Origin: Cellulomonas sp.
Lineage (GTDB): Bacteria; Actinomycetota; Actinomycetes; Actinomycetales; Cellulomonadaceae
Assembly (NCBI RefSeq): GCF_015234515.1
Contig: NZ_JADGMY010000025.1
Span: 62,001-126,000, forward strand
Reading direction: 5' to 3'
Length of the DNA: 64,000 nucleotides
The notes below the pieces were generated by a model. That model was not told the origin of the DNA. It ran no database searches and saw only the letters and a program-made list of their open reading frames with translations. The translations under genes and the position numbers were made by a program. Below, piece by piece: positions 1 through 9,761 of the stretch (positions within the stretch are counted from its first letter, which is position 1; the number at the start of each line of letters is the position of its first letter).

Positions 1-78
1 CTCATCCGAGCGCCCTCCGTCGGCCGCCGCGGCCGGACGCATTCGGCGTCGTCACGCCCCCCGATCGTCCCGAGGGTC

Positions 79-603
79 TCAGGCCCTGCCTGCGAGGACC
101 CGCCCCTCGACGACGTGCACGTCGACCTCGGGCAGCGGTGTCGAAGCGGGCCCCGAGACGTTCGCGCCTGACAGGTCGAACACCGAGCCGTGGCACGGGC
201 AGACGAGCCGGCCGTCGTCCGCGGTGACCGTGCAGCCCTGGTGGGTGCAGACCGCCGAGAGCGCGACGATCGTCCCTGCGGTCGCCTGCGTCAGGAGGAG
301 CTCGTTCCCGTCGGCGTCCTTGACGGAGAGCGCGCCGCCCTCGGGGACGTCGGCGAGCTCGGCGAGCGCTCCGGACCCCCCGCCGGTGCTCGACCCGCCG
401 CCGGTGCTCGCGCTCGGGGTGCGGTCCGCGGTCGGACCACCGCCACGACCGCACGCGGCGAGCACGCCGGCTGCGGCGACGCCGGCGGTGACCACTCCGG
501 CCCGCTTCAGCACCTGCCGGCGATCGAGGCAGCCGTCGCAGCCCGGTGCGTGCGTATGGTCGTTCGGGTCCGACGTGTTCGGGGTGTCCAGCAGCGAGGA
601 CAT
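79..603 (-). CDS. Rieske [2Fe-2S] lipoprotein
   Basis: This is a 174-residue exported Rieske iron-sulfur protein. The N-terminus has a twin-arginine motif (DRRQVLKRAG) followed by a hydrophobic stretch and a lipobox-like LAAC, so it is probably a Tat-exported lipoprotein. A Ser/Gly-rich linker leads to the Rieske fold. The cluster ligands are visible as C119-T-H121 and C135-P-C137-H138, and the extra cysteines C124 and C137 can form the usual disulfide. The start at MSSLLD is preferred over an upstream in-frame alternative because the signal region then begins normally. A role in electron transfer at the membrane outer face is inferred; no partner oxidoreductase is adjacent except the copper protein downstream of the next gap. 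Confidence 0.88.
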   Translation of the reverse strand: MSSLLDTPNTSDPNDHTHAPGCDGCLDRRQVLKRAGVVTAGVAAAGVLAACGRGGGPTADRTPSASTGGGSSTGGGSGALAELADVPEGGALSVKDADGNELLLTQATAGTIVALSAVCTHQGCTVTADDGRLVCPCHGSVFDLSGANVSGPASTPLPEVDVHVVEGRVLAGRA

Positions 604-688
604 CTGCACCTCCGTGCGCGGGTCGGGACGAGCTGTCATCTGTTGTCACGAGGTGGAGGTCGCGGAAGTTCATCGTGACCTCCACCCG

Positions 689-1924
689 TCAGGGCCGGCG
701 GGGGGAGACCGTCATGATGCCGATGCACATCTCGTCGCCGGTGCCGTCGCCCCACACCACGTAGCGCGGCGGGAGCTTGCGCAGCTGGGGCACCTGCTTG
801 CGCAGCGCCGCGTCGTGCGTGCACGTCACCCGCAGGACGTCACCCGGGTCGACGTCCACGGGCGACGGCAGCCTCGTCATGCGCTGGTTGTCGAAGTCGA
901 ACTGCGGCACGTCCAGCAGGACCTGGGCGTCGGGCGTGCCGGGGTTGAGCTCGACCTTCACGGACCGCCCGAGCATGTGCATGTGACCGAAACCGGCGAA
1001 CACCGTCACCGGCTCCTCCACCTCGTGGTCGCAGGACTGGGTGTCGCCGGGTGTCGGCACACCGCCCTCGTTGCACTCCTCCACCTGCTCGTCCGCGAAA
1101 CCGCCGACCTCGGGCCCGAACCGCTTGGTCACGTCGGCGACCGAGGCCGCCCGGTCGCAGAGCGGACCCGACTCGTCGGCGGAACAGGGCAGGTCGGTCG
1201 GCGCGCCGAGCGACCACGTCTCGAGCCCCCGGGTCCGCGGGGTGCCGCCCGTCAGCCGCAGCCGCACCGCCGAGCGGTCGGACCCGCCCGGCGTGCCGTC
1301 GGTCGCGAGCAGGTTGTAGTGCATCTGGAAGACGATCAGGCTGCCCGGCTCCAGCCTGAAGCCGACGTCCTGGTCGAGCAGCGTCTCAGTGGCGCCCGGC
1401 GCCCAGGTGTCCACCCACGCCGCGCCCGCGTCGGTGCTCTCCTCGTCGTCGTCCTCCACGTCGGCGCCGTCCACGCCGGTCCCGCCGAAGCACTGCCAGC
1501 CGGGGCCGGGAGTCCTCGCGTCGTGCTCGTGGACCGCGGCAGCGTCGTCCGGCTGCACCGCGTACACGATGCCGTGGTGCGCGATGGCGACGTTCTCCGG
1601 GACGACCTGGGTCCCGGTCAGGAACGCCGCCTCGGTCAGGCCCGGATCGAGCACCTGGCACCGGTACTCGTCCACGGCGCCCTCGGGCGGCGCGGGCGTG
1701 TAGGCCTCGGCCATCGTCAGGTCGACGAACCGCTCGCCGGCGCGCAGCGGCTGCGGTGGAGCCGACGGCCCGCCCCCGTGCGCTCTGTGCGGGTCGGCCG
1801 CGGCGGGCGCCGCGGGGTTGTCCGCGCCGGGGCTGCAGGCGGCGACGGCGCACACCGCCGCCAGCGTGATGACGGCTGCCCCGACCTTCCGTCGTGAACC
1901 GGACGGTGCTGCGTCGACTGCCAT
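689..1924 (-). CDS. Copper type II (PHM/DBH-like) monooxygenase lipoprotein
   Basis: A 411-residue secreted protein with a signal peptide and lipobox cysteine at C30. It carries the ligand set of peptidylglycine/dopamine monooxygenases. A His-His pair lies at 116-117 (AHHGI) and a third His at 202 (FQMHYN), matching the CuH site. H314-x-H316 (GHMHMLG) and a Met near 399 (GDEMC) match the CuM site. The family uses ascorbate-type reductants to hydroxylate C-H bonds; the bacterial substrate is unknown. The start is the ATG of MAVDAAPSG, which places a signal peptide at the N-terminus; longer in-frame extensions do not look coded. It is followed on the same strand by the Rieske gene, and upstream lies the two-component pair that may control both. 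Confidence 0.8.
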   Translation of the reverse strand: MAVDAAPSGSRRKVGAAVITLAAVCAVAACSPGADNPAAPAAADPHRAHGGGPSAPPQPLRAGERFVDLTMAEAYTPAPPEGAVDEYRCQVLDPGLTEAAFLTGTQVVPENVAIAHHGIVYAVQPDDAAAVHEHDARTPGPGWQCFGGTGVDGADVEDDDEESTDAGAAWVDTWAPGATETLLDQDVGFRLEPGSLIVFQMHYNLLATDGTPGGSDRSAVRLRLTGGTPRTRGLETWSLGAPTDLPCSADESGPLCDRAASVADVTKRFGPEVGGFADEQVEECNEGGVPTPGDTQSCDHEVEEPVTVFAGFGHMHMLGRSVKVELNPGTPDAQVLLDVPQFDFDNQRMTRLPSPVDVDPGDVLRVTCTHDAALRKQVPQLRKLPPRYVVWGDGTGDEMCIGIMTVSPRRP

Positions 1925-1995
1925 GGTGGCCTCCTCATGCGGGTGACATCGCTGACCTGAGGCCTGATTCCTATCGAGCGAGACTGAGACGCCCG

Positions 1996-3411
1996 TTAGA
2001 GCGACGCGGGCGGGGCCGCAGCCGGGAGCTCGAGGCGCAGCAGCGCGCCACCGCGAGCGGAGCGGGCGACGGTGGCCCGGCCGCCGTGGGCGTCGACGAC
2101 CCGCTGCACGATCGACAGCCCCAGCCCCGACCCCGGCAGTGCCCGGGCGTTGTCGGCACGGTAGAACCGGTCGAACACGCGCGGTACGTCGGCGGCGTCG
2201 ATGCCCGGCCCGGCGTCGTCGACCTCGAGCACCGCCGACGTGCCCTCGGCACGCAGCCGGACCTGGACCGGCTGGTCCGCGGGGGACCAGGTGCCGGCGT
2301 TGTCGATGAGGTTGAGCACCGCCCGCTGGAGCGCAGCAGGACGCCCGCTCACCCACACGGAGGTCACGTCGAGCGCGACCTGGATGTCGGGCGCGCGGGA
2401 ACGCGCCCGGGTCGCGGCGGCCGCCACCACGTCGGCGAGGTCGAGCAGCTCGGTGCTCTCGTCGCTGACGTCACCGCGCGCCAGGTCGGTCAGCTCGGCG
2501 GCCAGGGTGCTCAGCTCGGCCACCTGGGCGCCGACGTCGTGGAGCAGCCGCGTCCGGCTCTGCGCCGGCAGTGCGCTGTCCAGGGTGCCGCGCCGATCGA
2601 GCCGGATGAGCAGCTCGCTGTTGAGGCGCAGGCTGGTGAGCGGGGTCCTCAGCTCGTGGGCGGCGTCCTCGGCGAGCAGCCGCTGGGCCTGCCGGGAGTC
2701 CCGGAGCGCGGCGAGCATGTCGTTGATCGACCGGGTCAGCCGCCGGATCTCCCCTCCGCCCTCGTCGGGGATGTCGGCGTCGAGATCGCGGGTGTGCGCG
2801 ACACGTGTCGCGGCGGCGCTCAGCCGGTCGATCGGGGCCAGGCCGATCCGCGCCACGGTCCGCCCGACCAGGGCGCCCCCGACCACGCAGAGCAGCCCGA
2901 TGAGCAGCATGCCCAGCCCGAACCGGGTGAGCGGGCTCTCGTCGGCGACGCGGGCCACCTGGACCGCGCCGTCGCCCGCCCGCAGCGTGTAGACGAAGTA
3001 GTCGTCGCCGCCCCTGTCGGCGTCCTCCATCAGGTCGGCCGGTGCGCCCCGCGCCACACGCCCGGCGTCCGCACTGACCGGGGGCAGCGCGGGTTGGCCG
3101 ACGGGCGTCCGGGTGGAGCCGTCGGGCAGGACGACCCGCACCAGCCGGTCGGAGCCGGGATACGGCGCCAGCCGGACCTGCGCCAGACCGGCGCGCTCCG
3201 CGGTCGTCGCCAGGACGCGGGCCTCGGTGCGCAGCTCGTCCTCGGCGGTCTCCTGCAGCTGCCAGTAGAGCAGCCCCGCGCCACCCAGGAACGCCGCGAA
3301 CACGCTGACCGTGATGGCCGCCGTCGCGATCACCGTCATCCGGGCCCGCAGGGACCGCCGGCGCCACCACCGGCTCATCCGTCGCGGTTCCCGGCCGGGG
3401 GGCCTGCTCAC
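1996..3411 (-). CDS. Two-component sensor histidine kinase (HAMP-type)
   Basis: A 471-residue membrane sensor kinase. One transmembrane helix follows a basic N-terminus (near residues 25-50). An extracytoplasmic sensor region of about 110 residues and a second helix precede a HAMP linker. The HisKA domain has the phospho-acceptor motif [11 protein letters not shown]. The HATPase domain shows the N box (NLIDNAG) and G boxes ([17 protein letters not shown]). The GTG start overlaps the response-regulator stop codon by 4 bp (GTGA), so the two are translationally coupled. The signal sensed is not identifiable from the sequence. Confidence 0.93.
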   Translation of the reverse strand: MSRPPGREPRRMSRWWRRRSLRARMTVIATAAITVSVFAAFLGGAGLLYWQLQETAEDELRTEARVLATTAERAGLAQVRLAPYPGSDRLVRVVLPDGSTRTPVGQPALPPVSADAGRVARGAPADLMEDADRGGDDYFVYTLRAGDGAVQVARVADESPLTRFGLGMLLIGLLCVVGGALVGRTVARIGLAPIDRLSAAATRVAHTRDLDADIPDEGGGEIRRLTRSINDMLAALRDSRQAQRLLAEDAAHELRTPLTSLRLNSELLIRLDRRGTLDSALPAQSRTRLLHDVGAQVAELSTLAAELTDLARGDVSDESTELLDLADVVAAAATRARSRAPDIQVALDVTSVWVSGRPAALQRAVLNLIDNAGTWSPADQPVQVRLRAEGTSAVLEVDDAGPGIDAADVPRVFDRFYRADNARALPGSGLGLSIVQRVVDAHGGRATVARSARGGALLRLELPAAAPPASL

Positions 3412-4139
3412 GGAGGAGTCTCCCGCAGCGTGTAGCCCAGGCCGCGCAGGGTGTGGACCAGTCGCGGCTCACCCTCGGCCTCCATCTTGCGGCGCAGGTA
3501 GCTCACGTACACCTGGAGGTTGTTGGCCGTGGCGCTCATGTCGAAGCCCCAGATCGCCTCGAAGAGCATGTCGTGGGTCAGCACCCGCGTCGCGTTGCCC
3601 ATGAGGACCTGCAGGAGGGAGAACTCGGTCCGCGTCAGGCGCAGCGGCCGTCCGCCCCGCGACGCCTCGAACCTGTCGCGATCGAGCCGGACGTCGGCGA
3701 ACGACAGGATCTGCGGCTCCTCGTCGCTCGCCGTGCGTCGGCGCAGCAGGGCCCGCACCCGGGCCAGCAGCTCCTCGGTGGCGAACGGCTTGGGCAGGTA
3801 GTCGTCGGCGCCCGCGTCCAGCCCCGCGACCCGGTCGGAGACCTGGTCGCGAGCGGTCAGCATCAGCACCGGCAGCTCCCGACCGGCGGCCCGCAACCGC
3901 CGGCAGGTCTCCAACCCGCCGAGGCGGGGCATCATCACGTCGAGGACGAGCAGGTCGAGCGTGTCACCACCGGCCCCACCGACCGCGTCGAGCACCGCGA
4001 GACCGTTGGTGACGGTGCTGACGTCGTACCCCTCGACCTGGAGCACTCGCTCCAGCGACTCACGGATGGCCGCGTCGTCGTCGGCGATCATGATCCGCAC
4101 GCCGCCCGCCCCCTTCCGGTCGGTGCTCGTGCCGCTCAT
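3408..4139 (-). CDS. OmpR/PhoB-family response regulator
   Basis: A response regulator of about 243 residues. The receiver domain shows the acidic pair in MIADDD, the phospho-acceptor Asp in LLVLDVMMP and the conserved Lys in LPKPFAT. The C-terminus is a winged-helix DNA-binding domain ([25 protein letters not shown]). I chose the ATG encoding MSGTSTD; an in-frame GTG about 13 codons downstream (VRIMIADD) is equally plausible and would give a more typical N-terminus. It is the first gene of the regulator-kinase operon and may act on the adjacent metal-oxidoreductase genes, which is inference from proximity. Confidence 0.93.
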   Translation of the reverse strand: MSGTSTDRKGAGGVRIMIADDDAAIRESLERVLQVEGYDVSTVTNGLAVLDAVGGAGGDTLDLLVLDVMMPRLGGLETCRRLRAAGRELPVLMLTARDQVSDRVAGLDAGADDYLPKPFATEELLARVRALLRRRTASDEEPQILSFADVRLDRDRFEASRGGRPLRLTRTEFSLLQVLMGNATRVLTHDMLFEAIWGFDMSATANNLQVYVSYLRRKMEAEGEPRLVHTLRGLGYTLRETPP

Positions 4140-4280
4140 CGTCCCCGATGGACCTGAGGCCAGGATGAGAGCGTGCCAGGGGACCTCGCTCCTGGCCTCG
4201 GTTCTCGTCGGCCGACCGGCCGGGCACTTCCGGGCGACTCGCAGGTCGGTCCGTTCGAGCGGCGCAGTAGCCTCGCGGGG

Positions 4281-4628
4281 ATGGAGATCCTGCACCTCGC
4301 CCACCGGGCCGACTGGGATGAAGCCCTGGTCAGTGGTCAGTACCGGACGTCGACGCGTGGCGCGTCCTTGGACGATGTGGGCTTCATCCACGCCTCGACC
4401 CGTGACCAGCTGCCCGATGTGGCGCGCACCGTCCACGCCGATGACACCGAGGAGCTCTGTGTGCTGGTGCTGGACTCGGCGACGATCGAGGCCGCTGGCA
4501 CCGACGTCCGCCTCGAGGACGGCGGAGACGGGCAGATGTACCCCCACGTCTTCGGGCCGATTCGGCCGGAGTGGGTGCTCGCCGTGCTGCCGGCGGTGTT
4601 CGGACCGGACGGCGAGCTGAGGTTCTGA
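4281..4628 (+). CDS. DUF952 family protein
   Basis: A 115-residue protein with the pattern of the DUF952 family: an N-terminal [13 protein letters not shown], a central [12 protein letters not shown] and a C-terminal YPHVFGPI followed by a hydrophobic strand. These proteins resemble the ADP-ribosyltransferase-like/glutathione-S-transferase-related DUF952 fold, and their biochemical role is not established. The ATG at MEILHL is taken as the start because the family begins with this strand. The gene converges on the APH-type kinase gene with only 6 bp between the stops. Confidence 0.82.
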   Translation: MEILHLAHRADWDEALVSGQYRTSTRGASLDDVGFIHASTRDQLPDVARTVHADDTEELCVLVLDSATIEAAGTDVRLEDGGDGQMYPHVFGPIRPEWVLAVLPAVFGPDGELRF

Positions 4629-4634
4629 GGTTCC

Positions 4635-5582
4635 TCAGACCGCTTCGTCGGGCGAGGTCGCGGGCTCGTCGAGCGAACCGGGCAGAGGTTCGTTCAGCAC
4701 CCGGTCGAGCGCCGCGCGTCCCGCCGGTCCCCACGCGGGCTTCCCGCCGGGCAGGCCGCGGTCCCCGTTCTGGCCCATCAGCATCAGGAAGAGGCTCTTC
4801 GCGGCGGCCAGCCCACGGGCACGTCGGACGGTCACCTCGTCCGGCTGCGCGTAGGCGGCGCAGAAGCGCGCGGTGACGCCCGTCGGCAGCAGCAGCCAGG
4901 CCGCCGCGAGGTCCCACGCCGGGTCGCCGGCGAACAGGTCGCCGAAGTCCACGACGCCGGCCAGCGTCCCGTCGGTGACGACGACGTTCGCCGGGTGCAG
5001 GTCACCGTGCACCCACACCGGCGGGCCCTCCCACGCGGGGGCCGCGACGGCGTCGTCCCAGACGGCCCGGACGTCGGCGGCGTCACAGCCGAGCGCCTCG
5101 GTATCGACCGAGCCGAGGAAGTGCTCGAAGCCCCCGGTGCAGTCCTTAGGGTGCCCGCCGCGGTCGGTTGCCACCGGTGCGTCGGCGGGCGCCTCCACGT
5201 GCAGCGCCCGCAGGAACGTCGCCAGGGTGTCGGCCGCGTGCTCGCCCCGAGTGATCGACCCGTGGTCCAGCGGTTGTCCCGGCACCCACGTCATGACCGT
5301 CCAGAGCTTGCCGAACCGCGCGGACGCCGCACCGTCGCGCACCGGGACCGGGACGGGCAGCGGCAGGCGCGGGGCGAGCACCGGCAGCCACCGTCGCTCC
5401 TTGAGCTGGTGGTCGGGCTTCGTGTCCATCCGCTGGATCCGCACGGCCAGCTCGCTGCCGAGGCGCCACATCTGGTTCCCCCAGCCGCCGTCCACCTCGC
5501 GCAGCGGCAGGTCGGCCAGGTCGGGGTGCTGGTCCCGCAGCAGGTCGCGGACGAGATCCGCGGTGATCTCTGGCGTGGTCAT
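4635..5582 (-). CDS. Aminoglycoside phosphotransferase (APH)-family kinase
   Basis: A 315-residue protein of the APH/choline-kinase fold. The catalytic loop is WVHGDLHPANVVV (Brenner motif HGDxxxxN), and the metal-binding Asp follows in GVVDFGDLFAGDPAWDLA. The N-terminal lobe carries a nucleotide-binding strand region (DGGWGNQMWRLG) and a likely ATP-contacting VRIQR strand. Members phosphorylate small-molecule hydroxyls, including but not limited to aminoglycosides, so the substrate is not predictable here. It is a stand-alone gene convergent with the DUF952 gene. Confidence 0.9.
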   Translation of the reverse strand: MTTPEITADLVRDLLRDQHPDLADLPLREVDGGWGNQMWRLGSELAVRIQRMDTKPDHQLKERRWLPVLAPRLPLPVPVPVRDGAASARFGKLWTVMTWVPGQPLDHGSITRGEHAADTLATFLRALHVEAPADAPVATDRGGHPKDCTGGFEHFLGSVDTEALGCDAADVRAVWDDAVAAPAWEGPPVWVHGDLHPANVVVTDGTLAGVVDFGDLFAGDPAWDLAAAWLLLPTGVTARFCAAYAQPDEVTVRRARGLAAAKSLFLMLMGQNGDRGLPGGKPAWGPAGRAALDRVLNEPLPGSLDEPATSPDEAV

Positions 5583-5860
5583 GCCGGCGACCCTAGTGGA
5601 GCGATGCCTGACGGTCCGGGGCGGCGGACGACGACCTCGTGAGGGAATGCTGCCGACGAAGCTGCGGGCCGGGCAGGAGCCGTGCCTCGAAACGCTGGAT
5701 CGCCGAGCCCAGCGCGAGCGCTACCCAGGTGCGCCGCTGTGTCGACGGGGGTACTCCGTGCAGGTGCCTCGCGTCCGGGGTCCGGGCTGGCCCGCGGACC
5801 GAGGGTCAGGTCTCGACCGGTACGGGCCGCAGCCTCCTGGATCGTCGCGGCGCACGGGCT

Positions 5861-6334
5861 CATGACCGTGTCGACGTCAACTCCGCCCGGGTCCGGGACA
5901 ACCTCGTCCTCGGCGCCCCGGGGGCGAGCACGGATCAGTGCATCGACGCGCTGCGCCAGGTCAACCTCCCGCGGGCAGGCGACGCGGCCGCGTTCCTCGC
6001 GTGCCAGGTCGGTGAGGGGGGTGAGCTGTTGAGCGGCGGTGAGCGCCAGCGGCTCGCCATCGCCCGTGCGCTGCTGGCGGACTCGCCGGTCCTGCTGCTC
6101 GACGAGGTCACGTCGAACCTGGACAGCAACAACGAGCGGATCGTCCGGGACCTCGTCGCCTCGGTCGGCGGACGGAGCATCGTGGTGATTGCGCACCGCT
6201 TGTCGACGGTGGTCGCCGCGGACGCGATCATCGTGATGGACCAGGGACGTGTGGTCGCGCAGGGCACGCACCGCGAGCTGATGGACGCGTGCCCGCTGTA
6301 CCGCGAGCTGGCGGGCAACCAGCTGCTCGCGTGA
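5861..6334 (+). pseudogene. Truncated ABC exporter ATPase remnant
   Basis: The reading frame encodes only the C-terminal half of an ABC-exporter nucleotide-binding domain. The signature LSGGERQRLAIARALL, the Walker B LLLDEVTSNLD, the D-loop and the H-loop VIAHRLST are all present. The Walker A, the Q-loop region and the entire membrane domain are absent. Similarity begins around VRDNLVLG, a segment that normally follows the Q-loop. The ~280 bp upstream shows no ABC-like coding. A product lacking the P-loop could not bind ATP alone, so I call it a deletion remnant. Confidence 0.82.
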
Positions 6335-6343
6335 CCCCGCGGG

Positions 6344-7009
6344 TCAGCGGGTCTCGTGCAGCAGCCCCGCCTCGTGGGCGAGGACCGCGAGGTGGGTGCG
6401 GTCCTTGACGCCGAGCTTCACGAACATCCGCCGCAGGTAGGTGCGGACGGTCTCGGTGCTGAGCACGAGCTGGTCCGCGATCTCCTGGTTGCTGCACCCA
6501 CGGGCCACCAGCCGGACGACGTCGAGCTCGCGCGGGGTGAGCAGCCGCCCGACGAACGCGTGCGGACGTTCGGGGCGGGGCGGGGCGAGCTGGCGCAGGA
6601 GCCGAGCCGTGACCTCCGGGGCGAGGTGGGCGTGGCCGGCGTGTGCGGTGCGCACGCCGGCCAGGACCTCCTGCGGTGAGGCGTTCTTGAGCAGGAACCC
6701 GGAGACCCCCAGGTTGAGCGCCTCGTGCACGTAGTCGTCGAGGTCGAAGGTCGTGAGCATGACCACGCGCACGCCGGGCACCTCCTGGAGGATCTCGCGC
6801 GCCGCGTCGAGACCGGTGCGACGTGGCATCTGGACGTCCAGGAGCGCCACGTCGGGCCGGAACCCCCGCACGAGCCGGACCGCCTCGTCGCCGTCGCCCG
6901 CCTCCCCCTCCAGGCGGAAGCCCGGCGTCCGGTCGAAGAGCTTGCGGTAGACGCCCCGGAAGGAGGGGTCGTCGTCGGCGACGACGACGCGAATCGGGGC
7001 CTCGGTCAT
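6344..7009 (-). CDS. NarL/FixJ (LuxR)-family response regulator
   Basis: A 221-residue response regulator. The receiver domain has the acidic residues in VVADDD, the phospho-acceptor Asp in VALLDVQMP, the Thr in MLTTFD and the Lys in FLLKNA. The C-terminal HTH is of LuxR type (LTPRELDVVRLVARG, STETVRTYLRRMFVKL). The ATG at MTEAPI gives a standard start. The gene is divergently transcribed from the histidine kinase gene at 7067, its likely partner, and the 57 bp between them must hold both promoters. The natural target is the ABC transporter downstream of the kinase, by inference. Confidence 0.94.
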   Translation of the reverse strand: MTEAPIRVVVADDDPSFRGVYRKLFDRTPGFRLEGEAGDGDEAVRLVRGFRPDVALLDVQMPRRTGLDAAREILQEVPGVRVVMLTTFDLDDYVHEALNLGVSGFLLKNASPQEVLAGVRTAHAGHAHLAPEVTARLLRQLAPPRPERPHAFVGRLLTPRELDVVRLVARGCSNQEIADQLVLSTETVRTYLRRMFVKLGVKDRTHLAVLAHEAGLLHETR

Positions 7010-7066
7010 GGCACGTGAGTATCGCGCTCCGCGGCGGGTCGTGCCGACTGGTCTAGTTTGCGAGGC

Positions 7067-8200
7067 ATGCCTGACTCTGTGCTCGTGCCCCCCCGGCCGT
7101 CGGACGGGTCGTCGGCGCTGGCGCGACGGTCCGTGAACGTGGTCGCGGCGGTGGTCGTCGTGGGCGTCTTCTGGTTGCCGCCCACGCTGAACTCCGGGCC
7201 GGGCGGTCGTGCCGTGGGACTGGCGCTCGCGGTGCTCGTCGCGGTGGCGATGCTGGTCCGTGAGCGGCTCCCGGCCGTCGTCGTGGGGGGTGTGGGGGTG
7301 GTGACCCTGGGTGCCGCGGCGGCCGGGCTCACCGAGGACTTCATGCTCGCGACGGCGTGGTGCCTGTACCCGCTGGCGGTGCGCCGGGCCGCGAGTGCGC
7401 GCCGGCTGGTGATCGGGCTCGTCGCCGTGCTGCTGGTCGTCGTGGCCGTGTCGGGGGTCCCGGACGAGAGCCGGCAGGTCGCGCAGTGGGTGGTCCTGTC
7501 GGTCGCGGCACCTGGTGTGGCGTGGCTGCTCGGGACGGCCGTCGGCCGGCGGTTGGAGGCGGCGGCCGAGGCGGCGCGGGTCGCGGCGCGGCTGGAGGTC
7601 GCCCGTGAGGTGCACGACGTGGTGGGTCACGCGCTCGGTCTGCTGAGCGCGGAGGCCGGGGTGGCCCGCTCGTTGCCCGATGCGGACGAGGCCGAGCTGC
7701 GTGAGGCGTTGGCCGACATCGAGGTCCGGGCACGGGTCACCCTGGAGGAGGTCCAGGGGCTGGTCGGTGCCCTGCGGACGTCGGCGGACGCTCCCGGCCA
7801 GGGCGGGCTCGCGTCACGCCTGCAGGAGCTGGTGGCACGGACGCGTGCGGCAGGTGTGCACGTCGAGGCACGGATCGAGGTCGACGACCGGGTCGACGAG
7901 GCGACGAGCCTGGTGGTCTTCCGGATCGTCCAGGAGGCGCTGGCCAACGCGGTGCGGCATGCGCCCGGCGCCCCGTGCACGGTGGCCGTCGAGTCGGACG
8001 GGACGCACGTGCGCGTGCGGGTGCGGGACCGGGGGCCGGGCGCCGGTGCGCCGGAGCCGGGGTTCGGCCTGACGGGGATGCGCGAGCGCGCCGCCCTGGT
8101 GGGGGGCACCGTGGACTGGGCCGACCACCCCACGGGGGGCTTCGAGGTCCTGGCCCGCCTGCCCGCGTCCGCGCCGGGACAGGTGTCTACTTCCGGGTGA
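7067..8200 (+). CDS. Sensor histidine kinase (HisKA_3 type)
   Basis: A 377-residue NarL-type sensor kinase. The N-terminal ~150 residues form several hydrophobic helices with very short loops, typical of intramembrane-sensing kinases. The phospho-acceptor lies in VAREVHDVVGHALG. The ATPase domain contains the N box (LANAVRHA) and G boxes (RDRGPGAGAP, GFGLTGMRERA). The ATG is used; a TTG three codons earlier is the only close alternative. Together with the divergent response regulator and the exporter genes that follow, it looks like a drug- or envelope-stress-responsive module. Confidence 0.93.
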   Translation: MPDSVLVPPRPSDGSSALARRSVNVVAAVVVVGVFWLPPTLNSGPGGRAVGLALAVLVAVAMLVRERLPAVVVGGVGVVTLGAAAAGLTEDFMLATAWCLYPLAVRRAASARRLVIGLVAVLLVVVAVSGVPDESRQVAQWVVLSVAAPGVAWLLGTAVGRRLEAAAEAARVAARLEVAREVHDVVGHALGLLSAEAGVARSLPDADEAELREALADIEVRARVTLEEVQGLVGALRTSADAPGQGGLASRLQELVARTRAAGVHVEARIEVDDRVDEATSLVVFRIVQEALANAVRHAPGAPCTVAVESDGTHVRVRVRDRGPGAGAPEPGFGLTGMRERAALVGGTVDWADHPTGGFEVLARLPASAPGQVSTSG

Positions 8201-8262
8201 CCCGGCGCCGGCGCGGTGTGGACAGGATCGAGGAGTCCTTCCCGCCCGTCTGTGAGGTCCAC

Positions 8263-8970
8263 GTGATCACGATCGAGCACCTGTCCAAGCGGTACCGGCA
8301 GTCCATGGCCGTCGACGACGTGACGTTCACCGCGGTGCCCGGTCGCGTGACCGGGTTCCTCGGTCCGAACGGCGCCGGCAAGTCGACGACGCTGCGCATC
8401 CTGCTCGGCCTGACCTCCGCGACGAGCGGCACGGCGACGATCGGCGGTCGACGGTACGCCGAGCTGCGGGACCCCCTGAGGACGGTCGGGGCCATGCTGG
8501 ACGGCGCGGGTGCGGTCCCGGAGCGTCGCGCGGTCGACCACCTCCGGTGGATCGCCCAGTCGAACCGGATCCCGCGGTCGCGGGTCGACGAGGTGCTCGG
8601 GCTCGTGGATCTCGAGCGAGCCCGGTCACAGCGGGTGCGCACGTTCTCGTTGGGGATGACGCAGCGTCTGGGCATCGCGGCGGCGCTGCTCGGCGACCCG
8701 CAGGTCGTGGTCCTCGACGAGCCGACGAACGGCCTGGACCCGGCGGGGATCCGGTGGATCCGCACCCTGATGCGGGAGTTCGCCGCACAGGGGCGCACCG
8801 TGCTGGTCTCGAGCCACCAGATGGCGGAGATGGCCGACACGGTCGACGACCTCGTGATCATCGACCGCGGTCGGGTCCTCGTGCACGGGACGCTCGGCGC
8901 GGTGGTCGCGGGGCACCCCTCGCTCGAGGACGCGTTCTTCGCCGCACTGGCCGCGGGCGCGGCCCGGTGA
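8263..8970 (+). CDS. ABC transporter ATP-binding protein
   Basis: A 235-residue ABC ATPase of the DrrA/BcrA type. The Walker A is GPNGAGKST, the signature is a diverged FSLGMTQRLGIA, the Walker B is VVVLDEPTNGLDP, and the switch His is in VSSHQMAEMA. The GTG start at VITIEHLSKRY places the first strand normally. The stop overlaps the first permease start (GTGA). It presumably energises export through the two permeases encoded immediately downstream. Confidence 0.94.
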   Translation: MITIEHLSKRYRQSMAVDDVTFTAVPGRVTGFLGPNGAGKSTTLRILLGLTSATSGTATIGGRRYAELRDPLRTVGAMLDGAGAVPERRAVDHLRWIAQSNRIPRSRVDEVLGLVDLERARSQRVRTFSLGMTQRLGIAAALLGDPQVVVLDEPTNGLDPAGIRWIRTLMREFAAQGRTVLVSSHQMAEMADTVDDLVIIDRGRVLVHGTLGAVVAGHPSLEDAFFAALAAGAAR

Positions 8971-9761
8971 GCGCGCTCGTGGCGGTCGTGCGTTCCGAGC
9001 TGACGAAGATCACAACGCTGCGCAGCGTGTGGCTCACGCTCGGTGGCGTGCTGGTGCTCCAGGTGCTCGTGGGCGCGATGTCGGTGTCCCTGTACTCCGA
9101 CGCGGTTGCCGCCATCACGCCCGACGGGATCATCGAGATCTTCGTCGGGCAGCCGCAGGACGCGGAGCAGGCGATGCTGGAGAGTCTCGTCGCGTCGTCG
9201 CTCGAGATGTGCATCTTCCTGCCGGTGGTGGCGGCCGTGATCGCCGGGCAGGAGTTCCGTGGGCGTCAGCTGCGCACGAGCTTGCTCGCGGTGCCCGCGC
9301 GCGGGCAGCTGGTCGCCGCGAAGCTCGGCGCCGCCGGCGTCTTCCTCATCCTGCCCGCGCTGCTGGTCGCCGCGGTGTCGACACTGTTCACCTACCTCGC
9401 GGTACGGCAGTGGCAGCCCGGGCTCGTCGCGAGTCAGGCCGCTTTGTCCGCACAGGCTCGGTTCGTCGGCTTCGCGGTGGCGCTGTGCCTCGTGACGTAC
9501 GCGGTCACGCTCGTCACACGCAGCGTGGTGGTCGCGGTGATGGTGGCGGTGGTCCTGACCGCCGTGGCGATGTCCCAGGCGCTCGCGCCGACCCTGGACC
9601 GCTGGTTGCCGGTCAGCGCGGGACGCAACCTGCTGCTGGACCCGGTGTCCACGCCGGACCTGACGTCGGGTCCGACGCTCGCGGTCGCGGTGCTGGCGAC
9701 GTGGGTCGTCGTGCTCGGGATCGTTGCGGGTGCGGCGTTCACCCGCCGGGAGGCGCCGTGA
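8967..9761 (+). CDS. ABC transporter permease (ABC-2 like)
   Basis: A 264-residue membrane protein with about six hydrophobic segments and the opening pattern VVRSELTKITTLRSVWLT. That opening is typical of ABC-2-type permeases paired with BcrA-like ATPases. A segment AGQEFRGRQLRTSLLAVPAR in the first cytoplasmic loop matches the family's conserved coupling region. The GTG start overlaps the ATPase stop and its own stop overlaps the next permease, so all three are translationally coupled. Confidence 0.88.
   Translation: MSALVAVVRSELTKITTLRSVWLTLGGVLVLQVLVGAMSVSLYSDAVAAITPDGIIEIFVGQPQDAEQAMLESLVASSLEMCIFLPVVAAVIAGQEFRGRQLRTSLLAVPARGQLVAAKLGAAGVFLILPALLVAAVSTLFTYLAVRQWQPGLVASQAALSAQARFVGFAVALCLVTYAVTLVTRSVVVAVMVAVVLTAVAMSQALAPTLDRWLPVSAGRNLLLDPVSTPDLTSGPTLAVAVLATWVVVLGIVAGAAFTRREAP

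Noticed and set aside
224..1897. 557-codon + strand frame across the Rieske and copper-protein genes
   Set aside because: It overlaps two genes with clear signal peptides and metal motifs and shows no family pattern.
5639..5860. N-terminal part of the ABC remnant as a real protein
   Set aside because: The residues before ~5861 show no ABC-exporter pattern and look like shifted non-coding sequence.
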